Under the pieces are notes generated by a model that made no database searches, was not told where the DNA came from, and saw nothing but the letters and a program-made list of their open reading frames with translations. 64,000 nt of DNA from Sorex araneus (taxonomy: Eukaryota; Chordata; Mammalia; Eulipotyphla; Soricidae): contig NC_073304.1 of assembly GCF_027595985.1 (NCBI RefSeq), forward strand, positions 146,810,746 to 146,874,745, read 5' to 3'. Both the position numbers and the translations under genes were made by a program. This document shows, in pieces, positions 55,609-64,000 of this stretch (position 1 is its first letter; each line of letters begins with the position of its first letter).

Positions 55609-56380
55609 AAAGATAGTCCCATTTGTTAATCTCTGTTTACACTTGCTTGGTCAGTGACATGTCATCTTTGAAGATACCTTTAGCCTCAATGTCGTGGAGG
55701 GTTTTGCAACCTTGTCTTTAATGCACTTTATGGATTCTGGTCTGATGTTGAGGTTTTTAATCCATTTTGATTTAATTTTTGTGCATTGTGTTAGGTAGAG
55801 GTCTGAGCCCATTTTTTGCATGTAGTTGTCCAGTTTTGCCAGCATCATTTGTTAAAGAGGCTTTCCTTGCTGTACTTCACATTTCTTACTTTCTTATCAA
55901 AGATTCACTGTATCACTGTCATCCATTGCTCATAGATTGTTTGAGCGGGTGCCAGTAATGTCTCCATTCATCCCTGTCAAAGATGAAATGATCAAAGATT
56001 AGATGATGCTATATTTTAGGGTGTGTAAGGATATTCAACCCTGTTCCATTGGCCTACTGCTCTGCCTTTCTTCCAGTACCATGCCGTTTTAATTATTACT
56101 GCTTTGTAGTAGAGTTTGAGGTTAGGGAAAGTAATGCCTCTCATCTTCCTTTTCCCCAGAATTGCTTTAGCTATTCGTGGGGGGTTGTTGTTCTATATGA
56201 ATTTCAGGAGTGTTTGATCCACTTCTTTGAAGAATTTCATGGGTATCCTTATAGGGATCACATTGAATCTGTATAATGCTTTGGGGAGAATTGCCATTTT
56301 GACAATGTTAATTCTCCCAATCCATGAGCAGGGGATATGTTTCCATTTCCTCGTGTCCTCTTTTATCTTGTGAAGTAACA
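55609..56380 (-). mobile_element. L1 ORF2 fragment in opposite orientation
   Basis: On the minus strand it encodes DLYLTQCTKIKSKWIKNLNIRPESI and, further 5', [29 protein letters not shown]. It starts in ORF2 with no 3' UTR, directly abutting the A tail of the plus-strand L1. It is split at 55906 by a short RTE tail. Confidence 0.88.
55906..55990 (-). mobile_element. 85-bp RTE LINE tail insertion
   Basis: The minus strand holds just the RTE 3' end (GACATTACTGGCACCCGCTC, tail GACAGTGATACAGTG). CCATTCATCCCTGTC on the plus strand matches the LINE (CCATTAGTCCCTGTC) rather than the SINE (CCATTGTGAGACTTG). A perfect 10-bp duplication ATCAAAGATT lies at 55896-55905 and 55991-56000, and the L1 frame continues on both sides. 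Confidence 0.9.
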
Positions 56381-56458
56381 TAATCTCATAACAGCCCTAT
56401 GAAATAAGATATGTTATTATACATAGTTATTTAATTTTAGTGGCTACTTCTGAGGGGG

Positions 56459-56682
56459 TGCAGGGTGTTTGTCTTGCATGCAGCCAACCTGGGATTGATT
56501 CCTCTGTCCCTCTCGGAGAGCCCATCAAGCTACCAAGAATATCCTGCCCACACGGCAGAGCCTGGCAAGCTCCCCGTAGCATACTCGATATGCCAAATAC
56601 AGTAATAACAAGTCTCATAATGGAGATGTTACTGGTGCCCGCTGGAGCAAATCAATGAACAATGGGATGACAGTGCTACAGT
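56459..56682 (+). mobile_element. RTE-tailed tRNA SINE, 5'-shortened
   Basis: It starts inside the tRNA-derived head (GTGCAGGGTGTTTGTCTTGC), keeps the B box (GGGATTGATTCC), body and RTE tail. A 16-bp duplication GCTACTT(C/T)TGAGGGGG lies at 56443-56458 and 56683-56698. Confidence 0.92.
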
Positions 56683-56699
56683 GCTACTTTTGAGGGGGA

Positions 56700-56955
56700 G
56701 TATTTGGGCCACACCTGGTGGTGCTCAGGGGCTGTTCCTGGCTCTGTGCTCAAAGGACCATATGCAGTGCCAGGAATTGAATTGGGGTGGCTGCATGCAA
56801 GACAAGTGCCTTACCCTATATTCTTTCTCTCTGGGGGTCATCAGGGTCACACCAAGTGATGCTGTGGGGAAGAAGTACATGTAAACTGGGGATAAACCCA
56901 GAGCCTTGCACTTGCAGGCCTGTGTTCTGCCACTTAAACTATGCCCTTAGCCTGG
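56700..56955 (-). mobile_element. Two old tRNA-derived SINE fragments
   Basis: 56700-56835 has a minus-strand body and head (GGGTCACACC-type end, AATTGAATTGGGG in the B-box position). 56840-56955 is a second diverged fragment (GGGTCACACCAAGTGATGCTG). Confidence 0.6.
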
Positions 56956-56957
56956 GT

Positions 56958-57025
56958 TATTATTCTTACTTACAGGCAAGGAAACGAAAGCACAGAGGTT
57001 AGCTAACTTACCTAGCTTTTTCTTA
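56958..57025 (-). mobile_element. MIR SINE core
   Basis: ACAGGCAAGGAAACGAAAGCACAGAGGTTAGCTAACTTACCTAGC is the reverse complement of the MIR core. Confidence 0.7.
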
Positions 57026-57364
57026 ATAATGTAGTTGTGGTCTTCTCCAGGTGGTCTGGGACCCCACCATCAGGCTGCTCTTTAAGGTAGGGCACAGTCC
57101 TTCTAGAGCCAGGAACTTGCACCTTACATAGCACATAAATTTCTCACTTCTTCAGTCTCCTACTTCCCACTCTGCATGCACTCCTTTAGATTACTTCCTG
57201 TGAATTTGGTTTTGAGTCTGGCAGAATGAGTGGACCATATAACAGATGGACAGTCCTCTATGGAGAACACCTCTCCCCACAGGTCCTTAATGAAGAGCCA
57301 AGAAAAAAGACAAAGTCTCCCATGGGTAGTGTTTGATAATGAAGAGCACTTCCCAAAGGAGCAG
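57026..57364. other. Unassigned sequence, no gene seen
   Basis: Nothing recognised. Confidence 0.5.
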
Positions 57365-57520
57365 CCTCTGATCACCTGCAGCTTCCTAGAAATGAAAGTT
57401 TTGGGAAACTCCTTCCAAATCTATTGAATCAGAATAGATTCAATTGTCTTAGTGCAGAGAGAATAGCAATCTGTGCTCTACTAAACCCTCTGAATGATTC
57501 TGATGCAGGCTAATATTTGA
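57365..57520 (+). mobile_element. hAT-Charlie-type DNA transposon remnant
   Basis: AGCAATCTGTGCTCTACTAAACCCTC, GATTCTGATGCAGGCTAATATTTGAGAATCAC matches the 3' half of MER1/MER5-like non-autonomous hAT elements known in mammals. The terminal inverted repeat is not complete. Confidence 0.6.
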
Positions 57521-57639
57521 GAATCACAGTCACAGAAAGTCATATTTCTCTAAATTAAAGAGAGAAGGCAAGTCTTCAATGGGAAGAGATAACTTGCAGT
57601 CAAGTTGGTCTAGAAAAGCATAAACATAAAATCTCAAGG

Positions 57640-57790
57640 CTGGAGAAATAGTACAGAAGGTAGTATGCATGCCTTGTATGTGACTGACCCAGGTTAGATT
57701 CCTGACACCATGTATGGTCCTCAGAGCACCACCAGGAGTGATTGCTGAGCACTGCTAGGTGTGGTCCCCAAACAAAATAAACAAAAATTT
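57640..57790 (+). mobile_element. tRNA-derived SINE copy
   Basis: AAGGCTGGAGAAATAGTACAGAAGG head, GGTTAGATTCCTGACACC B box, GAGCACCACCAGGAGTGATTGC body and A-rich tail. Confidence 0.8.
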
Positions 57791-57798
57791 AAAATAGA

Positions 57799-58330
57799 GA
57801 GAAGCAGCTGGGCGTTCTGGTGAGCAACGGGCCAGAGAGTGCTCCGGATCTGAAACCAGGCCAGCAACACTGGGGATCCAGACGGAGGAGGTGCAGCCAC
57901 CACACCCTCTCCAGATAGAGCCCTGGCGACACTGAGCAGCAATTAACACGGCTCCGGGATGCGGGACTGGGACAACTCCAAACCGCGCGGCCGCTAATTT
58001 AGACCTTTTCTAAAAACTGAAAACATACAATCTTCTAATGGAAAACTTATTATCAAATGCTTCCTTGGTAGTAGGGCTGTCTTTCTTGGGGGGAATCTCC
58101 AACAATAATAGTGAGTTTTTTGTTGAAATATGGAACATAATCAAGGTAAAGAGAAAATGAAGTGAAATTCATCAGTTATACAGTTGGGAGTGGGGGGCGG
58201 GAGCGGGGTTTTTGGTGGTGGAATATGGGCACTGGTGAATGGATGGGTGTTTGAATATTGTATAACTGAGACATAAACCTGAGACCTTTGTAACTTTCCA
58301 CATGGTGATTCAATAAAAATTTTTAAAAAA
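57799..58330 (+). mobile_element. L1-tailed non-autonomous element (copy D)
   Basis: A GC-rich head (57799-57995, with CCGCGCGGCCGC at about 57982) is joined to the L1 3' UTR (AACTTATTATCAAATGCTTCC to GGTGATTCAATAAAA). It is shorter than copies A-C and its head differs. A poly(A)-like tail is present. Confidence 0.65.
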
Positions 58331-58725
58331 TAAAATTGTATCACTGTCTAGAAAGTGAAAAAAAATTAAAATAAAGATTTCAAACACTAGTTGAAGATAG
58401 TATAATTTACAGTGAAGTCCTCAGGATGAAGACAAAAGAAACTGTGTATGTAGGTAATAAACTAAACTGCACTTTTGCATATTACACAAAGGAAGTATTT
58501 CATTTATGTAACATTTGATTATCATCTCTAAATGGTTAACATTTAGAGATCATACACCCCAAACAATTGCTTAAATTTCACAGTAGTCTTTTCTGACAGT
58601 AGACAGGACCAGTTATCTGCAGAGGCCAGAATAAAGGAGAACACAAGCTCCCTGTTGCAGTGAACTTCATAGAGTTGAGTTGTTTTACATAACTGCAATC
58701 CGACGGGATGCTGGACATAAATGAC
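58331..58725. other. Unassigned sequence, no gene seen
   Basis: AT-rich; nothing recognised. Confidence 0.5.
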
Positions 58726-58744
58726 AAAAACTCAACCCAAAGTA

Positions 58745-58915
58745 TGGGACTGGAATAATAGCACAGCGGGTTGGGCGTTTGCCTTGCCCGCGGCCAACCC
58801 AGGCTTGATTCCCAGCATCCCACATGGTCCCCTGAGTACTGCCAGGAGTGATTCCTGAGTGCATGAGCCCTGTGCATCAGCGGGTGTGACCAAAAAAAAA
58901 AAAAAAAGAAGAAAA
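58745..58915 (+). mobile_element. Shrew tRNA-derived SINE (SOR1-like)
   Basis: Near consensus with a small deletion late in the body. The tail is poly(A) with GAAG interruptions. A perfect 19-bp duplication AAAAACTCAACCCAAAGTA lies at 58726-58744 and 58916-58934. Confidence 0.95.
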
Positions 58916-58934
58916 AAAAACTCAACCCAAAGTA

Positions 58935-59923
58935 GCATAAGCAAAACAGAGGATACATTATAAAAATTCATAATCAATGAGGTCTAAAGATGATGTTTTG
59001 GCATGAAATATGACAGTGAACCAAACATAATTTTATGTAGTCAATAAGCCCTACTCAGAAGAATGTTTACAAAGACTGAGTCTGATTTCCTAATATTTGA
59101 ACCAATGATAATTACAACACTGGTAGCTTGCTTAGTCTTACGATGAAAAGGCATAAAGTAGGTCAGGGCACTGGTGACACCGCTTCACCCCCTACCCCAA
59201 GCCCCCAGCACTGTCACTCCTTATTTCTTGTGCTCCCCAAGAAGGATTTCATGGAAAGCACAAAATACTTAAAACATTTGTTTTTAAAGGAGGCAAGTAA
59301 ATGAAGCTATCATCCATCTGGAGCTGATGTGAAATGCTTATTAAAGAGAGAGTAGTAACGACATTCCCACAGGTCCAGAGGGAAACAGCAGCGCTGCTTT
59401 TATTTTGCTTTTTTATGGTTTAAGATTCTCAAATCCCTCCCACCATCTTCCCCACATGAGTGGGAATACTTGGGATCTGAGTTCTTGTCTACAGATCTGG
59501 CCACTTTCATGGCCTGTTGTGGTAATTATAAACTGTCATGGAGCAGTGGGAATGATTTTAATATGTTCAAGTATCATAATGAGGGTATACTGAGCTTCTT
59601 TTGTTCCGAGATTACTTGGAACCAATCAATGCTTGCTACCCCCTCTTTGTAACAAAAGGGGAGACTGTGGAGATGTCATCAAACTAGGCAGAGTTTTCTC
59701 CTCACCTTAAATTTACCCTTGGCATCAATCTGCTGGGCATTTGTTTTAAATATGAGAGAAGTTTGTTACCCTACTTCATGCATCCCCAATTTTTCATACC
59801 TACCTAACAAGAAACTATAAGCCAGTGAGAGGTCAAACTCATTTGTGAAGGCCTCAAGGGGAAGGCCCAGAAAGATATTGCCCTGCTGAGGGATGTATGA
59901 AACACGGAGAGAGACCGACACAC
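58935..59923. other. Unassigned sequence, no gene seen
   Basis: About 1 kb without recognised repeat or exon. Confidence 0.5.
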
Positions 59924-59934
59924 TATTATATTCT

Positions 59935-60970
59935 TTTTAAAAAAATTTTATTTTTATTTTATTTTTATAAAGTTGTTCACAATAATTTATTACATTTAAT
60001 ATTTGAACAACAATCCCACCACCACTGCAACTTCCCACCACATTTGAATGCTTCCACCATGAACCCCAAATCCTGCCCCCAAAGCAGAACTGAAATAATT
60101 TATTTTGTATTGCTTGTTATGAATAATCTGCTAAAAATGATCCCAAAAAGTTTCCTTAGAGGAAACTGTGTGAAGACACCCTGGAGGCATTAAGCCCTTC
60201 TATAAGAGATTACTAACATGTTAAAGGTTGAGGCTCATGTGCATTGGTTGCTTTTTACTTTAAACTCCATCAAATGTGCTGTGCTACTCTGGATATCAGT
60301 GGTGTAAAGTATATGATGTCATGTGGCTGCATTTGCAGCTGTGCACTCCAGGAATTCCAAAATTTAAAATACAGTTATACAGCAGAGTCACTCACACGCG
60401 AGACTTGTTCAAGACTGTGGAGAGCAGTCTTGAGCATGGCAGTAGTTGAGTTCTGGAGGCTTGTGGCTGCCAGGGCTCTGTTAGTATGGGGAGGGGTGAG
60501 AAAGCCTAGTGTGGGGTCTGGAGGCATCTCTGTGGCGTATTGATCTATGATGCTCTCTTCTGAGATTTATTTCTGAGTCTCTGGATCATGGCCATTAAGG
60601 AGATTATATGGTGCCAGGGACAGTTCATGGGGGTGACTGCCAAGCTACCAGAAACACGAGGAGATGGGAGGAGGTTGCCCATTTTTACTCCATGCGAGCC
60701 TGGAGATTTTGGTCACAAGTGCCGCATACCTGGGTTTTTCTGCAGATGCACTCATGGGTAAGACTTGGCCAAGCCTGTGGAGAGCAGCCATGAGTGTGGC
60801 AGTGGATGAGCTCTGGTGGTTTGCTGGGAAACTTGTGGGGTGGGGAGGAAAACTCACCCATTCCCCTCCGGGTTTTCCTGGATGAGACAGCCTGGGGCGG
60901 GATCTGGAGGCATCTCTGCAGTGTGTTGTTCTATGTTGCTCTCTCCTGAGAGCTTTGTTTCTGAGACACC
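59935..60970 (-). mobile_element. L1-type 3' UTR element with an internal duplication, about 1.04 kb
   Basis: Flanked by ATTATATTCTT at 59924-59934 and 60971-60981, with the A tail on the left (plus-strand T/A-rich 59935-59975). The interior has two diverged direct copies of a roughly 200-bp unit (about 60399-60582 and 60755-60966; shared GTGGAGAGCAG, TCTGGAGGCATCTCTG and TTTCTGAG). The block between them is shared with 43612-44330. No coding frame. Confidence 0.75.
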
Positions 60971-60981
60971 ATTATATTCTT

Positions 60982-62119
60982 GCTGATTGGTGGAATGCGC
61001 ATATTTGGAGGGTGCCTTGATCTCACCCTACTTGATCTGACTCTCCTAGGGTGGACATTTGGAGACCCTGAAACTGATTCATTGTCTTGGAGGAATCATT
61101 AGCACAGCATTCACCACCAGTTAAAATCTGGGAGAAAGAAAGAATGTTCAAACCTTGAAAACATTTTGCTCTGTCACTGTCAGAGAGAGACTGAAGGTGA
61201 TGTGGGGTGGGGTACCACCTTGTTACCTTATGTTTCCAATATCCAACAAATAGATAAATCTCTTCTTTTTTGGTATGGCCTAATTTGGTGTGGCTTAGTT
61301 ATTTGAAATGGATGAGTAAGTCAAGGAGTATTTCACTAAACTGGCCCAGTTGTCCTTCTATAAGCCTATGCTAAGCAGTTTGGAATTTAGGCTGAGGGTT
61401 ACAGGAGCTACTAAATGATTTTAAGCAGAGAAATGACCTAATTGGACATGAATTTTAGAAGAATAAATGCTGGTTACTGTGAAGAGACTAGAATTATTGT
61501 GTTCAAGGCAATAGTTTATGGTGGTCTGAAAACAGTCTTATGCTATTGATTCCCCCCTTCCCTTCACTTTGTTGTTGTTATTCCAATGACCTAGTGTCAC
61601 ACATTGCTGGTCATGGCACTTGCACATTTAATTATGGTGCTCACATGTATGGTTGCCAAGGGTTATACTTCTTTCCGTTATGTCCTTGTGCGTGTTCTGG
61701 TTGCAGTACTCACTAGGAATTGCACTACTTGCTGCAGCTCTCACATATCTTTCAGTTGAGGCACTCGCTAGCATCACACCCTTTAAAGCTGCAGTGCTCA
61801 CACATACCTGGCTATAGTACTCCAGAGATGCCACACTCTGTTGAAATGCCAAAGGTTCCACACATCAGGGTGATGCTTGGTGCATGGGGGCAGCACAGTG
61901 ATCAAATTCTTAGCCTTGTCCCAAAAATGCAGGTGCTTTTGCAATAGAGTGATCCTCTAGGCACACTCTTAAATTATTTTGAATAGATTATGGGTTTTTT
62001 TTTGCAAAAATCAGCACATTAAACGGAATCTATAATAATTTGTTTAAATGGAAACTTGCATCAAACTTGTTTGACATTTCAAACAAGAAAATGATGTTGA
62101 AGAGTAGAAGAGAATCACT
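60982..62119. other. Mostly unassigned sequence
   Basis: About 61375-61505 (GATTTTAAGCAGAGAAATGACCTAATTGGACATG) resembles a conserved segment of old mammalian interspersed repeats, family not assigned. About 61630-61810 has several GCA(G)T(A/G)CTCAC-like motifs at irregular spacing. No gene seen. Confidence 0.45.
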
Positions 62120-62300
62120 GTGTTGTTGTTTTTGATTTTAGGCTACACCTGGCAGTGCTCAGGGCTTACTCGAGGGTCTGGCTTAGGAATCACTCTTGGC
62201 AGGCAGGGGGACCATATGGGGTTCCAGGGATAGAATCCAGGTTAGGCACATGCAAGGCAAGCATCCTACCCTACCCACTGTACTATCTCTCCAGCCCCAA
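62120..62300 (-). mobile_element. tRNA-derived SINE copy
   Basis: Minus strand: GGGGCTGGAGAGATAGTACAGTGGG head with GGTAGGGTAGG duplication, B-box region GGATTCTATCCC, body, and an ACAACAA tail. Confidence 0.85.
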
Positions 62301-63304
62301 GAATGTTCATTTTAAAAAAAAAGTATAATAGATTTGGTTTACAAAGCTGAATTTAACTTGTAGAGTTAATTAAGCTAATTGACAAGAACCAGAGATAACT
62401 CCATCTTCATTAATTAAAAATATTGAGAAGTGATAGTGACTAATTATGTATTGGCTATGTAGTTTAATATTTCAAGCAAGTGACATATATAAAGACATGT
62501 TAGTAGATCAAGGCACTGGTGGTCACAGAAGTGCAGAGTTAAGAAAAATAGGTCTTTGAGATAGAGACTTGGGTCTATATTCCCACGGCCTCTTTTAACC
62601 TCTTTTAACTTGGTAGCATGCTTTAAACTACAGTATGTAAGTTTTATTACCTGTTTGAAAAACCATACCCTGTGATACTGATTGGTTTTGCAATACATGT
62701 AATACATATTTGATTATATGTAACACATATATAAGCTCACATACTCTAGAGGTAAATAGGTTTATAATAAGATATAAATATGATTAATTTGGGGGTCATT
62801 GCATCTGGATGACCAAGTTCGTTGGATCCCAAGATCTCCAGGTGGTCTCTCAGAATCCAGAAGTGATCTCCCAGCAGCCCCCAAAATGACTGTACCTAGT
62901 TTATCTGCAGATCCTTTATGAGAGGGAAAAGATAGTATTTTCTGAAAAGTCCCTGAAAAGACTGAAATTTGAACAAGTAGTGGAGAAGACATTGTTTACC
63001 AACATTGGAAATTCTTGTGAAGATGGTTTACCTGTAGGCAACTGCTCAATCTTTAGAAAAGAAACTGGTTTGTCACAAAACAGCCAAGCATCATGGGAAA
63101 AACAGGCTTATTTCATTATTCATATGATAAACCACATTTGGTCCAGGTATTGACCTCAGTTTAGTCCATTCTGAGTTTTACAATGTTTCTAAATCTAGTC
63201 CTTTGGAACTTTGCAATATTCTACTCTTTACTTCTCTCTTTCATAATGGTAGCTTCCTATTCAACTGAGTCTTTCAGAAGAGCCTTGGATAAGTTTCCCT
63301 TTTG
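62301..63304. other. Unassigned sequence, no gene seen
   Basis: About 1 kb, AT-rich, with no recognised repeat or exon. Confidence 0.5.
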
Positions 63305-63312
63305 TTTTCCTA

Positions 63313-63566
63313 TGGGCTGGAGAGATAGCACAGCAGGTGAGGCGTTTGCCTTGCATGCAGCTGACCCGGGTTCGATTCCTCCATCCCTCTCGGAGAACCT
63401 GGCAAGCTACCAAGAGTATCTCGCCTGCACAACAGAGCCTGGCAAGCTACCCGTGGTGTATTTGATATGCCAAAATCAGTAACAAGTCTCACAATGGAGA
63501 CGTTACTGGTGCCCACTCAAGCAAATTGATGAGCAACAGGATGACAGTGACAGTGACAGTGATACA
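63313..63566 (+). mobile_element. RTE-tailed tRNA SINE, best full-length copy
   Basis: Head GGGCTGGAGAGATAGCACAG, body CCCTCTCGGAGAACCTGGC, palindromic GTATTTGATATGCC, then CAACAAG-type CAAGTCTCACAATGGAGACG and the RTE tail with (GACAGT)n, GATACA and no poly(A). GTTTTCCT is duplicated at 63305-63312 and 63567-63574. Confidence 0.94.
63327..63379 (+). promoter_or_regulatory. Pol III A and B boxes of the RTE-tailed SINE
   Basis: TAGCACAGCAG (63327-63337) and GGTTCGATTCC (63369-63379) are essentially the same boxes, at the same spacing, as in the A-tailed SINE at 25468-25521. This shows the shared tRNA-derived head. Confidence 0.75.
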
Positions 63567-63574
63567 GTTTTCCT

Positions 63575-64000
63575 GTATTTATAAGAAATCCTTGAGTCCT
63601 CTAAGATACTGTGTCTGCTCCCTTGCCAGAGGAGAAAACGCTGGCCCTCCACTTACACTCATGGCTGCAAATGGGTAAGGGTAACGCAGGACAACTTGTT
63701 TAGTCATGCAATTCAAAATTACTAGGTACTCAAATTAAACTTAAATCAGTGAAATACAAAATGTACTCTGATGTTTGTATTATATAAGCTTCTATTATCA
63801 TAGACTTTAGATTCTTGTATAATGGCATAAGCCACGAAGTTGAAAAAGATTAAAAATCAAAACCAACTTGGCAAATTTGAGTGATCATGTGACACCCATA
63901 AGTACATACCAGTCCAGCAAGGAGTGGCCAATGGGCATTTGCAAGAATGAGATCACATCACATCTACACAAACTCTGCCCATACGGATTCTAAACTAAAA
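63575..64000. other. Unassigned sequence, no gene seen
   Basis: Nothing recognised to the window end. Confidence 0.5.

Noticed and set aside
54902..56380. Twin-primed L1
   Set aside because: The inverted segment follows, not precedes, the A-tailed 3' end, which is the wrong order for twin priming.

Overview
The window looks like intronic or intergenic DNA from a soricid shrew, probably the genus Sorex. I did not recognise any protein-coding gene of the host, any tRNA or rRNA gene, or any CRISPR array. The assignment rests on the dominant repeat: a tRNA-derived SINE with intact pol III boxes (SOR1-like as I recognise it), present in a few dozen copies on both strands. It is supported by a shrew-type L1 and by an RTE-clade LINE that I recall being reported as shared between the common shrew and parasitic nematodes. 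Older mammalian repeats (MIR, L2-like and hAT-like pieces) lie in the remaining single-copy sequence.

Layout. 1-7.6 kb is mostly unique sequence with SINEs, an old L1 and two GC-rich patches. 7.86-10.69 kb is a 2.8-kb RTE-clade LINE whose 5' part (endonuclease and reverse transcriptase) and 3' part lie in opposite orientation, the classic twin-priming shape. 13.2-14.1 kb is an 846-bp non-autonomous element with an L1 tail. 15.2-21.0 kb is a full-length but decayed L1 on the minus strand, with a 13-bp target-site duplication, sitting inside an older L1. 23.5-26.1 kb and 29.4-34.0 kb are old L1-type elements filled with later insertions, including an internally deleted (HAL1-like) element and a 5'-inverted L1. 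34.5-36.1 kb is a 5'-truncated L1. 37.9-38.7, 44.8-45.4 and 57.8-58.3 kb hold three more elements with L1 tails and GC-rich heads. 47.3-51.4 kb carries two related solo LTRs, one of them inserted in an RTE fragment, and a third LTR-like block. The rest is SINE-rich unique sequence with long pyrimidine microsatellites at 14.3 and 43.1 kb.

How the pieces work together. Two retrotransposition systems have operated here. One is L1, which can explain the A-tailed SINEs, the deleted L1s and the L1-tailed elements. The other is the RTE LINE. A second SINE family carries the same tRNA-derived head as the A-tailed SINE but ends in the last 60-65 bp of the RTE LINE and lacks a poly(A) tail. One tRNA-derived module therefore appears to have been linked to two different LINE tails. 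This chimera, the RTE copy, and a longer RTE-tailed element with an unknown head at 31.9-32.6 kb are the most interesting content. All coding sequences in the window are broken retrotransposon genes.
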